A stretch of 64,000 nucleotides of DNA, from NCBI RefSeq assembly GCF_963662255.1, contig NC_085046.1, positions 138,337,762 to 138,401,761 of the forward strand, given 5' to 3'. The DNA is from Cinclus cinclus (lineage: Eukaryota > Chordata > Aves > Passeriformes > Cinclidae). Positions within the stretch are counted from its first letter, which is position 1. Each line of letters starts with the position of its first letter. Below are positions 16,156 to 30,191 of the stretch, in pieces. The translations under genes and the position numbers were made by a program. The notes beneath the pieces were generated by a model, which worked only from the letters and a program-made list of their open reading frames with translations, was not told the DNA's origin and searched no databases.

Positions 16156-19100
16156 TAACCTGTATGAAGGATCTTGACCTAAAGATCTATTTTCATTAAA
16201 AAAGCTAAGATTAAAAAAGGAAGTGAATAAGAATACAAAAAGATGGCCATTTTATCAAGCAACATGGTTAAACAGAGAGACAGCCATACAGTAAAAACTG
16301 AGGGTGGATTTTTAGTTTTTGTAGAGCATGGATAAAATACATTATCAAAAGCAGAGCATGTGACAAAAGTAATATTTTCCAAGAGTATACATGAACTTTG
16401 CTGAGACACAAGTAGAATGAACTTAACTACCATTGCAGGAAAATTTCCCAACACTACAGACAGTCACTACCTCTTAGATGTAGGTGCTACCTGCCTAGTA
16501 GAGAACAGGACATTTTTTTCAAAAGCACCTAAATTAAGAGAACCATAAATGTCCCAGTAACAAACACCTAGGCTAGTTTCAAGGCTAGAAACCAAATGTT
16601 TTAAACAAAACTCCACAACTCCCTCAGTATCTGGACTCATCTTTTAGCACCTAAACCTCAGCCCTCTCATACACATGGCAGATCAGCTGTGGAATGTTCT
16701 GAGACACCCTAAGGGCAAACACAAAATATAACACACTTTCCAGCTTAATAATAGATTGATGGCCTAATTTTTTCTAGTATGACTTAGCTGCTGCAGATCT
16801 CATTGAATCAAGCTGAGATTAGATGAAAATCTGAATGGAGGGAGAAACATTGCATGCCACAGAACATTAGCAGAAGCATAAGCATCGGTCCAATGAGGCT
16901 GGCATTGGCCCTTGAGCAAGGAAGGCAGCACAGACTGCTCTATCTACTCAGAAATGCTCAGACTGGTATATCCTGCACTGGTGTATCCTACTGCTCTTCC
17001 CCAACTGCCAGTCCACAGACACATGGAGGGACACCTCACAAGAAGCCTTGAAAGAACACTTGCAATGCAGGCAAAGGGACAGGTAAGAAAGGGCTTATTT
17101 AACATGTGGAAAGAACTGAAGAAATACAGGGAAACAAGAGCAGATATCTAGTAAGAAGCTGATCTGACACAAAACCCTGAAGAAAACTATGAGTAATTCA
17201 AAGCTGATGAAAATTATAAACTACTAGTGGGAACAAATTATGGTGTGAAATATGGCCAAGATAGGTGACCTTGTCTTCTGAGTACAATATGAAAGGTATA
17301 CCTGATTATCAAGAGAAGATGTTCAGTTTACCTGCAAAATCTGACAAAAGGGGAAAATGAGATTCACTAAGCCCTAACTTTTTTAAGATGAAAAACATTT
17401 CAAGCTTTTACTTAAATGCTGCGAATTCTGTTTTATTCTTAGCTAACAGATCATAGTGTGCTTCTCTAGTTTTTTCAAATGTGGTGTTTTTGTGTTTATT
17501 TGAAATAGTCTGATCACAGCTTTCCTCTTGCTTAAACAGGCTGACTGTTGGCTTCTCTTGACTGCAGCACTTAAAAACAAACCTCCCTGGACATATCATG
17601 TAAGAAATTTCCATGACAGAGACACAGGCATAAATATCATTGTCAGGTGCTGGTGAGACACAAGTGTAAAACTCTCATCATGCACTCAGGAAAGAATGCA
17701 AACAAGAATGGTCAAAGAAGGAGGCTGTGATTTCATAGTGAGGAATGGCAAAATTACAGGAAGAGGCAAGAAAAAGAACAGTCACCTGCAGAATGAGAAT
17801 AGCCTCATGATGGCAGTAGGGGGAGATGAACACTGGGAAAAGAGAAGAACTATTAAACTATGGAACTGATTTGAAAAGAAAACAAATGGATAGAAAGGCA
17901 ATTGAGGATGCTGAGTACAGAAATATCCTTTAAAAGAAACAGCACAAACCAGAAATCAATCCAATTTTCAGCTCAAACTTGGTATGACTTCATGATGCTT
18001 TTCTGGATAACCTATCAGATCTTCTGCAGTCTCACATTTTCTGCTTTTCCCATGAGAATTTAAAAGCTTGTCTCTCCTTCTCATGCCTGTCTCATCACTA
18101 CTCAACCAGACACATCAGCCGCTTTGTCATCAATGCTTTGTGCCAAATCTACAGCTCTTCTTGCAAAAGCAGCTAGATCTGATTTGTCTTACTAATCACT
18201 TTAGCCCTAAGACATAATGCAGACTCTTCGTAAACTGCAGTATGTATGACCATCCTCTTTGTCCCCCTTCAGGTATCTAATATGACACTAATCAGGGAAG
18301 ACTTACTCACTTTAAAAGTAAAAATGGATTAATTTTTCATCAGACTTATAGCAGCAAATACCTTATTGATCTACCTGCTAGCATAAGGGCAGCTGCCAGC
18401 CTACGCAAAGGAGATTAGCTCCCAAAATTGCTATTGGCACCTGCCTGGTACTTCTGATGTGATGAAGAAATCTCAGCAGGGGAGCAGGTTAAATAGACAG
18501 GAGACACAAGGGATACTGGTATAGAAATAAAGAAGAAGGAACAATAGTTCCTAATCATAGAGACCAGGAAGAGCAGAAAAGACTATTTAACCTTGAAGAA
18601 TATTAAGTATGTCCAGCTGAGGAAGTTTTCCAACATCTGAGCCACCATTCTTGAACCTTCTCATCCTGTTAACAAAACCAGTAAACCTCCATGAGGCCAT
18701 TGGAATTACCTTCTGGTAAGACACATGAATAGAAGAGACCCATGACTCCAGTATGCCTGCAGTGGAAGCATAGGAAGGCTCACATATCAATTTTCTCGTG
18801 TATCAAACTAGCTTTTGACACACTTTTATTTGTTAGCACCATCAAAGATGATTCTCTCTCACTCATTATCTGCTAGATCTGGATGACACACACTCTATAA
18901 TAGAGTTTCTCAAAGGAAACACCGTCATACTGGTTAATAAACGTCTGATCAAACTCAAAGGAGCAGCTATGTAAACAAAGGCACTTTCTGAATATCATCT
19001 GCATCCTTTGTTTCAACACCATGTCTGTTTATAGTTCTGACAAGAGGAAACAATGACTATTTTTACTTCTGCCAATAAATCTGCAATAAAATAAGTTTAT

Positions 19101-19994
19101 TTCCATAAATCCCCACTCAGGTCACAGTTTTCTTGCACCATCACATCCTTCCTCCACACTTCTGAACCACAAGCATAAACAGAATATGAAAAAGCAACTC
19201 AACAAAATCTTTAACAGCTGCATTGTCAAATATAAAATTAGCAAAAAACCAAAACATGTCTTTGTTTCTAAATTTGTTTTTGACAGACTTACTAAGATGG
19301 CAGTGTAGCATCTGTGAAGCTATTTAACTTATCAGATTATCTAGTTTGATGAAACTTCCTCTCACTTTAGTGCTGCCTTTCCTAGTCCCCTCTATATACC
19401 ACGGTCATTTTCTATTCCCTTAATTTTGATACAGTCCTTTGAGCTATGTATCTCCTATTCAATGATGGTCTCTGAAATTTCAAAGTTAGGAGATGTCTTT
19501 CTGACATCAGTTTTCCTTGTCTCTTCCCAAAGATGTCTCCCAGCTGCTTCTCCCCAGGCCACTCTCTTTGAGGCTCCTATGCTCCTGACACAGGCTCAAG
19601 CATGTCCATCAGCTCAGACACAACCATACTGGATTTATGCCATGTAACAAAACCAAAAAACCTGCAGTAATGGGATGAAGTAATGTAAAAATACTGAAAG
19701 ATGGTGAGTTAACAGAGCATGGATCTGGAATATTCAGTTTAGGAACCACAATTTAGAAGTATGCTTATCTGTTCCTGGTAGATACTTCCAGCCAAATAGC
19801 TCAGAAGAGACCAGGTACCTTGCAAAATTAATGCTGAAGACAAAAATCGCTCTCCAGAAGATGGGAGTCAGAAGAAATTCTCCCGACTCCCAACTCCTCC
19901 CACAAATAAAGCAATTCCTGCCCTTTGACTTACCTACATATTTCCAAGGAAGTAGTTAATTGCATACTTCGTGTGGGAGCATCACACATCCTCA
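16156..19994. other. Intron sequence, no recognised element
   Basis: AT-rich, purine-rich on the plus strand between about 17640 and 17960. The open frames (up to about 90 codons) carry no motif. I see nothing assignable. Confidence 0.6.
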
Positions 19995-20425
19995 AATCAT
20001 AGAATCATTTAGGCTGGAAGAGACGTCTCAAATCAACCATTAACCCAGCACTGTCTAGACCACCACTAAACCATGCCCTAAGTGGCATAGCCACATGATG
20101 GCACCTCCAGGGATAGTGACTCTACTACCTCCCTTAGGCAGTCTATTCCAGCACTTGACAAATCTTTTTGGGAAAAAATTTTTCCTAATACCCAATACAA
20201 ATTGCTAGTAGGGTTGCTGTAACCCATGTGCAGGACCTTGTTGAACCATACATTTGGGCTTGGACCATCAACCCAGCCTGTCCAGATCTTTTTGTAGGGC
20301 CTTCCTGCCCTCCAGCAGACCAACACTACTACCCAACTTGGTGTTGTCTGCAAAGTTACCAAGAATGCCCTCAATCCTTTTGTCCAGATCATCAATAAAG
20401 GTCTTCAATAGAACTGCTACAGATA
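19995..20425 (-). mobile_element. CR1 LINE fragment with internal deletion
   Basis: It begins AATCATAGAATCATTTAGGC, the complement of a CR1 terminus, continues through TTCCAGCACTTGACAAATC, and ends in the RT-proximal block GTGCAGGACCTTGTTGAACC to GTCCAGATCATCAATAAAGG. The part expected between about 20200 and 20215 is missing, so the 3' UTR is joined to the ORF2 end by a deletion. Confidence 0.9.
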
Positions 20426-21664
20426 CATAAGAGCCTTAGTTATAAAATTTTGAATTAATTACTCTAGTCTCTTATGATTTACAGATATAGCCAAGGATAT
20501 CTTTATCCTAAGACAATATTAGAATACAAATCTCAATACAAAGAAGGGAAGGGGTTAATGAGAGACTGTGCATTATGATTACTGGAAGTGGTTCAGTTGG
20601 TAATTTACAGTACTGATGGGAACTATATTGATTTCTTACAAGTCTTGAGTAAAAGACTCTTAGATTGTCCTGTTTTTCAGATGACCATATTCAGCACCTG
20701 ATGATTTTAATAGGAGGAAATAGTAATAACTTGAATTGCCTTCTGAAATATAACTTCAGGCACAAATCATATTACAGCACTTTTCAAGTGTACTGTAAAA
20801 TGTGAGACTATCATTTTTAGCCCTCTCAGGAAGGACCCAATAGGACCCACTAAGCAAATTAAGGATAAATGTAAACCTTTAGCAGGCAGTCTATAAATCC
20901 ACATTGTTTGTTGTATATACATCTGCCAACCTACTTCCTGGACATACAAAATTATATATTATCTACAGCTATATATAAAGATAATACAGACATATAACAA
21001 TGAGCTTTTACTATATTACACATCGTATTTTTTAAGAAAAAACCCTAGGACTACTGTTTGGTGGTACCTCTGTTCTAGATTTATGGTCCCCCTATTCAAA
21101 TAAACTTGCTCGAGGTCCTTCCTGTTTGTGATGGAGTGAGTGAATCTGTCAACACATTTGATTTTGCTCACCATCTGCAGGACATGCAATTCTTCAATTC
21201 CTAGTTAATATAATGCTGTTCCAATAACACATAAGGTACTAAATATCCCATTTCTTTTTAAATTTTAAATAAAATCACATTAGATCATTCTTGCTGTCAA
21301 GAGCCTTGTTAATTTATTCAGGAGTAAACATGCATTAATATATTATAATATACAGCTTCTACACAGAACAGATTAGGAGAGGGAAAGACAATTTGCAGAG
21401 CATTAGAATTGACTGAAGTCTTCAAAGTAAACTCAAACAAGAACTTTTTCTGTAACTTCTAACAATGGGCCTTACAAAAATCAGATTTCTTGCAGAAAAA
21501 AGGGATCATTTATTACCACAAGAAAAATAACCATACAAACATGCCCACCAAAAGACATCAACACTCATTCTTGAAGTGACCAACCCAAGTGGAACTGGGA
21601 AATCCCTGAAATCACACAGAAGACAATCCATTTATAAGCAAAATCTTTCTTTGTTTTCAAGCAT

Positions 21665-22230
21665 TGGGTCTGGCTGAGGCAGAGCTCATTTTCCCTTCAG
21701 CAGTTCTCAGAGCCTGTGATTTGCAGCAGTAGCTGTGAAGCCACTGAGAACACAGCAATGTTTTGGCTACTGTGGAGCAGTGCTCCCACAGCATCCAGGC
21801 TGTCTTTCCAACATTTCCCCCTACACCAGCAGGCTTGGGATGGGCAAAATCTTGGGAGACAACATAACCAGGACAGCTGACATAAACTGAGCAAAGCAAT
21901 GTTCCATACCATATGACATATGCTCAGATATAAAAGTTAAGAAATAGGAAGAGAGGACATTCGTTATTTTACAATGCTTGTCTTCCAGAACAACCACTAC
22001 ATGTGCTGAAGTCCTGCTTTCTGGGAAGTAGCCAGACATCACTTCCTGATGGGATGTGGAAAAACTCCAAAAATTTTATTCTCTTTTGCTTGAGCATCAC
22101 ATTTATTTTAGTAAACTGCCTGTATCTCAGCCTAAGAGGTTTTTTCCATCTCATTTTCTTCCCCCGCCTTGCTGAGGAGTGATAGAGATTTGGGGGGCAC
22201 CTGGTGTTGAGTGAAGATCAACCCACTGCA
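21665..22230 (+). mobile_element. Solo LTR of an avian endogenous retrovirus (ERVL-like)
   Basis: About 566 bp from TGGGTCTGGCTGAGGC to a CA at 22229-22230. It matches, at family level, the avian LTR type that reads GGCTGAG..., then GAACACAGCAATGTTTTGGC, CACCAGCAGGCTTGGG and CCATACCATATGACATATGC, a TATA box TATAAAAG at 21929-21936, a CTTGTCTTCC block, and a pyrimidine-rich tail before ATCAACCCACTGCA. The TATA position sets the plus orientation, antisense to SAMD12. No clear target-site duplication remains and the copy is old. No internal retroviral sequence flanks it. Confidence 0.82.
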
Positions 22231-25200
22231 GTCACGCCTTGGAAGGAGATCTTGGGGGCCATCTGACTCATTCTGCTGGGGAAAGCCATCCCTTCTTCCT
22301 CCTGATTACTCTGCCACACAGCATTTAGGCAAAAAAACCTACACAAAGAAGTATTCGAAACATGTTTAATTCATTTTCTGGGTTTCTTCTAATGCCAAAC
22401 TTGTGGGAAGCAAGGACAGACATAATGTGAGAAGACAGCTTACTGTATTGCACTGCAGAAGGTATGTGGGCCATCAAAACTCCAGCACACCAGAATGTGA
22501 GAACTTACATTGTCTAATAAGATTTCCCAATCATGCTTTGTTTAAAAGAGAAAAATTTAAATTTTATTAAATATTAAAATAAGATTTCATATCCCAATGC
22601 TGAGGTACATACTGTATTAAAACACTTCCCAGTCTGTATCCTTAGCTCTCTCCTGTTCCACATTATCTCCAAGCAGCTTGCAGTGATGCTTTCTTCCATA
22701 CCCATACCATCTTAATCCTTCATTTTTTTTTTAATAAAAATGAAATTGAGAAAGGTTTTTTGTTAATATTCATGAGGTTAATACTTCACACTAATAAAAA
22801 TGGAAAATTAAAAGTAACATGCTCACAGGTTAAGCGCTGTAGACTGCTTCAACTCTCCTAACCTGAAGGAGGAACCAGACACATCTCTCCAGATGCATGT
22901 TTTGCTCTAGTACCTCTCTTTGGGGGCTTTGACTAGAAGCCTGGCATCTGTCAAGTGGCACACATCACCTCTGATACGCCTTGAACTTACTGTCTATGCT
23001 GCCCACTTTATAACCACAGGAAAGATAATTTTCCTGTTGTAAAAGTTACCTCTACTCAATTATATGCACACTCTTACAGACACAGGCACTAATCTGCTGC
23101 TACACTGCTGGCTCAGTAGTACACCAAACTTTGCAGAACTCCTTTGCATTCTTCCAGCTTTTATTACTGTAGCGCTGAGGAGAATCAGGAAATAAAGATT
23201 TTATTTGATCAGTCTATTCCTCCTATTTTATACTTGACTTGTAAAACACTGTGAGACAGCAATGTTGGATTGCAAAAAACCTGGATACCTAAGCAACAAA
23301 TTATTGTAACTAGTTTTTAACAACTCATCACTGCAACAGAATCCAGACCTTATTTTTTAAACTCTGTATTCTGTACCTCAAGCACTTGGTTCAATGATAA
23401 CATTACAACACTAATGTGCAGGAGCCTTACCAGAGACTGCAGCCCAGCCCCTGGATCTAGCTTTGGGTCTCACTGTCCCAAACAAAAATAAAAGCTCTTT
23501 TTCCACTACAAAGTGCAGGAAAACATTGTGTTACCTTTTTTTAATAAAAATAACTGCTACAGCTAGGAGCAAGGGAGCTCTTCCAGAAAGTTGGAGATAG
23601 CTCATCTTGAAGCTCCCAGCAGAATGTGCCAATGCCCAGCTCCTGCTCCAGGCCAGGGGACTGGCCCCAGTTCTGCTGAGGTAAGGATGCACTGACCTTG
23701 CTGTGATGCACTTGGCAATCTCTGTGCAGGGTGCAAGGGCTCCAACCTCTGGCAACTCTCAGCCTCTTTCCAAGACCAGACACAGAGAACCCACTCCAGC
23801 CCTCCTTTTCCTACATGCTAGAGAAAGGGCCAACTTCCCTGGCAGGTGGATAGTCTGGATGCAGGATTTGAAAGCCCTCATTCTGAAGGGGAAGCCAGAA
23901 CTCATTTTCCCTTCTGCTTTTCTGCTCAGATTGGGACAATTTTGGGCACGCATCGATGCAGCCACTGAAGTAAATTCATAGCTAAAATAAAAAGGGAAAT
24001 AAGATGTTCAGGACTCCTCCAGGCTTTTTCAGAAACCACAAAAGAGACTATTCTGGATGATAGTTTAGGAGTTTACTTTTTAATCCAGAGCATCACACTT
24101 AGGCCCTGAGTTAGGCATAATGGGATCTGTGTGTGCCACTCACTCTAGCTGTTCAGCAGCAGATGTGTAAAAAAGAGCCTGGGACAAAATGCTCTCTCAT
24201 TCTCCAAAAGACTGATTTAGCAACTAATTAACAAAAACAAAGTTGGCTAATTTTAGCTACAGCTGAGCCTAAGGTCAGTGGATGGCTTCCAGTGACTACA
24301 GCAATACTTAGAGCTGCTTGTGAGAGGAATCTAACCATCATTTTAAAATGGCAGAATAATTCTACCATTTCCAATGTGATTTGATTTAGCAGGAAAGGGC
24401 AAAACAAGAAGAAAGTGCTGCAAGGTAAACCCCAACTAACTAAAATGAAACACTAATTAAATGATGAAGCTAGTTCACAATCAGAGTCACCTAGCAGTGA
24501 AATGGGTGATTCTCAGGTCCTTGTGGTCTTGAAATGGAGGTTTTGGAAGAGACTGTTCAGAGGAGCTCAGGTTATTGAGGTCTGTACAAGAGGGAGGTAG
24601 CAGTATTGGAGGGCTCTTTATCTCTGCATGAGATCTAACATTCGAAAAGGCCTTGGGAAAAGTGTGGGAAAGAGTAAAAGGAAGTAAAAGGAAGAAAAGG
24701 TAGTTTATATAAATCAAACAAGTACCAGTAAACTCCTAAACCTCAGGTAATATGGAGTGGTTTTTTTTGTTTTATATTGCCTGGTAGCTTCAGTGGGTTT
24801 TCTTTCTACTATACATTAAATCTATCCTTTCAGAGACAACAGCAAACATTAAATCACTGTATTATATTATGAATCTTCAGTTACACTGTGTTTTTAAGAA
24901 AGAATATAAGGACAGGACACATTTGAATGCATGACATGATCCACCTTTAAGTCCTTCTTTATAAAGAGGCACTGAGTTGAACAAACACTAATCAACCAAT
25001 AAAATCAGACTCGAGAAAAAGCAACAACTGTAGCTAGTGAACGTATTACAACTCTTATTGACAATTTGCCTGTAATAATTTATGTAGAGGAAAAGACTGG
25101 AAACTATCAATACGGAAATCTCCTACAGCAATACTGCAGACAAACCCTCACACAATGAGCAGACATCACACTGTTTAAGCACAGTGCTTTTACTCACAGA

Positions 25201-26344
25201 ATATGCATTAGGAACCAGTGACACGCTGGTTAAGTGCAGGGTGAGATATTTCACTGATGCAGAGAGGGACTGTTCTGACAGGTTGAATGAAGGTGCTCTC
25301 ACTTGTATCAGTGCTCAGACACAAATATGCAAAATAATTTTTCCACTGGTTTACACACACACAAAGAAAGAGAACAGAGGAGGAAAACATCATTTTCAGC
25401 CTGGCAAAACTTTCCTAAACCACAAGAGTTTAGAGAATGTTTTCTGACTACTGAGCCACAAATTGAATCCTCAGTCAAGTACTAAATTGTTTATCTTCAT
25501 CTCCATTCATTAGCTTGCACTCAGTCTTACAATACAAAAGCCAAATCATTTTAGGGTTAGTTTCAAATGTGATTTTGGTTATGCACAAGAGACAATTTTT
25601 TGTTTCTATGTTATAAATAAACACTTAGGCTTAACTCTCTTGCCTGAGTTGTAGACACCTGTCATGTGAAACTCCAGGAAGTAACAATATTCATATATCA
25701 AGAGCTGAATAGCAGCAATATAAACCAAAAAATTGACAACATATACTAAAAAAAATATTTTCTTCATCTTCCAGTGTATAATTAAAATTCTAAATCAAAT
25801 ATCCAGATATGTAAACACTCTTTGCTCAATTCAGTTATATTTCTTTTAATATTCTCTTTTGAATCATCTTTGTGATACACATTTTGCTTGGTTTTCCTCG
25901 CCAGATTTTTTCTGTTTTCTTCCCACTGGAACAAGTTCTTTTCTGCAGTTTTCTCAGACAGCAAAGCTTCCCTGGTTAAGCCATATGTGAGCAGTGACAG
26001 TATGAATTCTTGTCAATACCCCTGAATTAAATCAGCTGGATGGTATGTAGGATCACAGCTGTCTATAGATTGAAGTATCAATTACAAATCCTTCAGCACA
26101 GTTGCATAAGAAGCTGATCTAAATCAAGTTATTTCCAGTCTGCTCCCAAGCAATTTTCTGATGACCTTTGAAGATGGGTAAGCCAAGATTCTTTCTGCAA
26201 CATAGAGCAAGACATGGGTACTCCCAGTCATGGCCTCAGGACCTTGTATCTACCCTCAGAAGCCATGTTCTACTTAAATGATGAGATCAAATAAGATCCT
26301 TCCGTAATGGTGTGAGAAACATTTTTGTTATTCAGTGAACAAGA
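22231..26344. other. Intron sequence with one GC-richer patch
   Basis: The patch 23540-23980 is less AT-rich and open in several overlapping frames (70-90 codons) on both strands. This fits unconstrained non-coding or old repeat DNA rather than an exon. The rest is AT-rich and unassigned. Confidence 0.5.
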
Positions 26345-26956
26345 AAAGACCTGGGATCCCAGTAAATACCAAGCTGAATGTAAGCCAACAATGTGCCCTT
26401 TCAGCAAAGAAGGTCAGCAGTTTCCTGGGCTGCAGTAGGACATAGTATTTCCAGCAGGTCTGAGGAGGTGATCTTTGCTTTTATTCAACCCTAGTGAGGC
26501 CACATCTGGAATACTTTGTCCTGTTGTGAAATCCCCAGTACAAGAGAGACATAGGCATACTGGAGCAAGTCCAGCAAAAGACCACAAAGATGATTAATAG
26601 ATTGGGGTATTTGTAAGGTAAGAAAAGGCTGAGATAGTTGAGTTTGCTCAGCCAGGAGAAGAGAAAGCTCAGGGGGAGCTTGCCAACATGTGTAAACACC
26701 TGACAGGAGGAATAAAAAGACAATGGCCACAAACTGAAACAAAGGACATTCCATTTAACTGTAAAGAACCTTTTTTGAGTGTGCTTGAACGCTGGAACAA
26801 ATGTTCAGAAAAGTTACTGAGTTTTCATTCTTGGAGATACAATTGACAGCACACAGTCCTGGACAATCTGCTCTAGTGGGCCCTGCTTTGACCAGGAGGT
26901 TGGGCAAGATGACCTTCAGAGGTCCCTTCTAACCACAGTGTCTGTGATTCTATTCC
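26345..26956 (+). mobile_element. CR1 LINE fragment, ORF2 end plus 3' UTR
   Basis: Plus-strand CR1 reading through AATGTGCCCTTTCAGCAAAGAAGG, GTGAGGCCACATCTGGAATAC and CCCCAGTACAAGAGAGACAT, then the 3' end TGACCTTCAGAGGTCCCTTC and GTCTGTGATTCTATTCC. It is 5' truncated and carries small indels. Confidence 0.93.
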
Positions 26957-29626
26957 ATGAAGCAACAAATCAGGTGTCCTGAACTTCAACAGAGTCAGCA
27001 AGGTCACAACTAGCAGGTACTGAATATGAGAGTCTTACATAATTTGTATATTGATGTATTCAATTGAAATGTGAAAACCAAGGAGTCAGGTGAAAAAATA
27101 CCTACCTACATGGAACCTCCCTCAAAATTGTTTAGATACAAGTGTATACTACCTGCCGTATCCCTCAGCAGCAGCAGCAAACAAACATTGGATTTCTCTA
27201 AAGAAAATGCTATAAGTAGCAAGGTTATAAGGGCAGAAAGATGCAGCCTATTAGGCTTGTAAAACATGGGGGATTTTTCAGCCCTTTGAAGCTCACCTGA
27301 TGTCACCCATTCTGAAAAGAGGACTGCATCTGGTTCTAAAAACATCCATTCTCCACTGCTGTCCACTCCATTAAATTAACCACTGCCATCAAGGTCCAGC
27401 CACTGGAACTCAGCTGTTGGTACAAATCACCCCTGAGATTTCATGACATGATGCTGACCTGGGCCACCTAACAGTTCCTCAGAAACTTCCAGGTATATTT
27501 CAGGAATGAGCAGAGACTGGGGGCTACTTCCCACAGATGGCATAACACAGCCATCCTGTCCTTAAGAGCAAGAACCCCCAGCAGCATGGGCAAAAGTTGT
27601 TATTGCTTACCAATTAGCCACAGTGTCAAATTATGTTTGAGAAACATCACTGACAGCAACATGGCAACATTACAGAGCCAGAAGTTCTCTTGCCAAAAGC
27701 CAACCAGCTCTACCAACATAGTACATCTGCTGCATAAGAGTTTGATCAATCTTAAAAGAGAAGAAGACTTCCAGGATTCATTCACTCTTCCTAAAAAGTA
27801 TAACGTGGTTTCTCAGAAATCAGAGGTCAGAGGAGAGACAAAATTACCTCCTTCCTGTGAATTCTAAGTGTCCATTGGCACAAGCCAGAGCAGCTGGAAA
27901 GGATTTCCTCTGCTGTTTTTTACCTGTTCTAAACTTCTAAATGACTTGGTTCCCTCTACAGTGAAAATGATGAGAAGCAATAGAAAAGAGACGTCTAGTT
28001 AAGTTTCCTATTACTATGGCAATTTTATTTAATTTTCATTTCTAAGCATTTTAAGGATTCTGCTAGCTTTAGGCCTTTTCTCAGGTCTTACTTTTGAGAA
28101 AGTTGTTCCAACATTTTCAAATACTGGAAATGAGAGGGAGAAAGAGAAGAGGTGTAAATGACTGGGATACTGTGTTTGAGGAAAGCAACACATTTCTTCA
28201 AGGAATGCTACTTCTGTGAAGTCATGTAAGAGACAATGTGTGAAAAACAGCCCAAAAAGCAGTAATGTCAAGTCCAATTTTGGATTACTTCTGAAGGGCA
28301 ACATGTTACATATCACATTGCACAAGTCAGAAGAGCTGTCAAGGATTTTTACACATATATTCTGCCTGATTCACAGGGACCATTAATTACAGTCGTAGGG
28401 TGTGCTATGTCAGTTCACTCGTATTTCTCAGAACACCCTTAATGTCTTCTGCAATCCTGACCTCTAAGCCAGTACTATTTCTCAAGCACTGTCAGGACAC
28501 ATGGAAAAAATGCCATTGGTTTCCTGCCACCTGTGAGTACAATTAGAACACTGGCACAGTCTCTACAGGAACAGCTTTACAGCAAAGCCAATAAAAGATC
28601 TGGGAAAGGAAAACTGACAAAAATCTGTTACTTCTAGAGACAGTCACCAGATTTAGGTCTTTACCTAAGCACAGTAACTATTAGGATATCATTCCAGACC
28701 TGAGATAAACACTATGTGATGAAAGTAAATTAGTTTCCTACAACTCTGCAGACTGAACACCTTCTGCAGAGTAACTTCCCCAGCAGTGGGAAGCACGTCC
28801 TCTTTGCTAGCCAAGAGCCTCCTCCTGTTACAGAGTGGCTGACTAACAGCAGACCTGCTCTACAGGACTGCTGTAAAATACAAGAAAACTACTCTGCTCT
28901 CACAAAAGTGGTCAATATAAAGAGAGCTCCTAACAGTTTGCTCTCTCTGTGTTCCTGAATGGTAAAAATCTGTTAATAAGAAATGTTGCCACCTCCCGCT
29001 CTAAGTTTTGAGATTCACCACAGATACTTCCATCAAGCTTTGAAGAAACACACTGATCACCTGGAAAGGTGACGAAAAAAGTTAAGAAGTACCACAATGC
29101 TGGGATTTCATAAAGGTCATGACTTACACCCACAGACACATTGAAAAGAAGAAAATTTGCATCTACAGAGATAGGAGCATCTCCTGAGATCAGTCTGGAC
29201 TTGCAGCATTTTGGGACTGCCAAGCATTCAATGCACTCCCCAAGTTCACAAAACCTTCAACTGAACCCTTGCCCAGAAAAGAGAATCAATTCAAGTCTTC
29301 CTTAAGAAGTCCCAGAACAATCAAGGAAAATGGCTTTTTAGAGAGCAGATAACCAGGCTCTTAGAAATGGTTCTTGCTATGGCTGACTTCTGCAATGCAA
29401 ATCAAGCGTTTTCTGAAAGCAAGAGTGACCTCCACTTGAACATGCAATATCAGATCATCTCAGTTACATGAAACAGGCACTGTGAAATGATTTTAAAAAC
29501 AGAGAGAGAGAGAGAGAGAAAGAGAGAGACTGCTATTTCAAATCCCGGAGGGGTTAATGGGAAATCCATGTTCTTAGATAAGAAATTTTGCTTGTGTGAT
29601 AAAGTAAAATGTTGCTCCATATTTAC
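26957..29626. other. Intron sequence, (AG)n near its end
   Basis: Besides the AG repeat at 29501, the region holds no element I recognise. A weak MIR-like string (AGCAAGGTCACAACTAGCAG, about 26998) is too short to call. Confidence 0.55.
29501..29529. repeat. (AG)n microsatellite
   Basis: About 29 bp of AG dinucleotides with one AA interruption at 29519-29521. Confidence 0.97.
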
Positions 29627-30191
29627 TGTCATGGTTTGACCCCAGCTGGTAGCTCAGCACCATGCAGCTGTGTGATGGCAAGGAGAACAAGGGAAGGAAA
29701 AAGCCTCATAGGTTGAGACAAGAACAGTTTAAAATTGAAATAAAGTAAAATATAATAATACTAATGATAGTAAAATATACTACTACTAATACTGATGGCA
29801 ATAATTGCAATGGGAAAAAATAAAACCCAGGTGATGTTCAGTACAGCTGCTCAGCACTTGCTGACCAACACCCACCTCATTCCCCAGCAGCAATTGGCCC
29901 CTCCTGGCCAATTTCCCCAGTTTATATACTGAGCATGATATTCTATGGTGTGGAATATACCTATGGCCAGTTCATGGTTGCCCTAGCCATGCTCTCTCCG
30001 ATCTTCTTCTTCAAAACCTCAGGGGCAGTGTTTAAACATTCAAAAGTCCTTGACTCCGGGCAAGCATTGCCAAGCAACAACCAAAACATCAGTGTGTTAC
30101 CAACATGACCCTCACACTGAAACCAAATCACAGCAATGTACCAGTGACTAAAAAGAAAATTAACTTTATCCCAGCCAAAACCAGGGCAACA
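29627..30191 (-). mobile_element. Solo LTR, avian ERV, with target-site duplication
   Basis: A 565-bp unit reads TGTCATGGTTTGACCCCAGC at one end and ...CCAGCCAAAACCAGGGCAACA at the other, both ending TG/CA. A 5-bp direct repeat flanks it (TTTAC at 29622-29626, CTTAC at 30192-30196, one mismatch). On the minus strand a TATA box TATATAAA is found at 29928-29921, so the LTR is oriented minus, the same as SAMD12. It carries an ATAATAA/ACTACTA-rich stretch (29745-29800) shared with the LTR at 55547. No gag, pol or env sequence adjoins it. Confidence 0.93.

Noticed and set aside
26990..27025. MIR core-like string AGCAAGGTCACAACTAGCAG
   Set aside because: The match is too short, and flanking sequence does not continue the MIR consensus.
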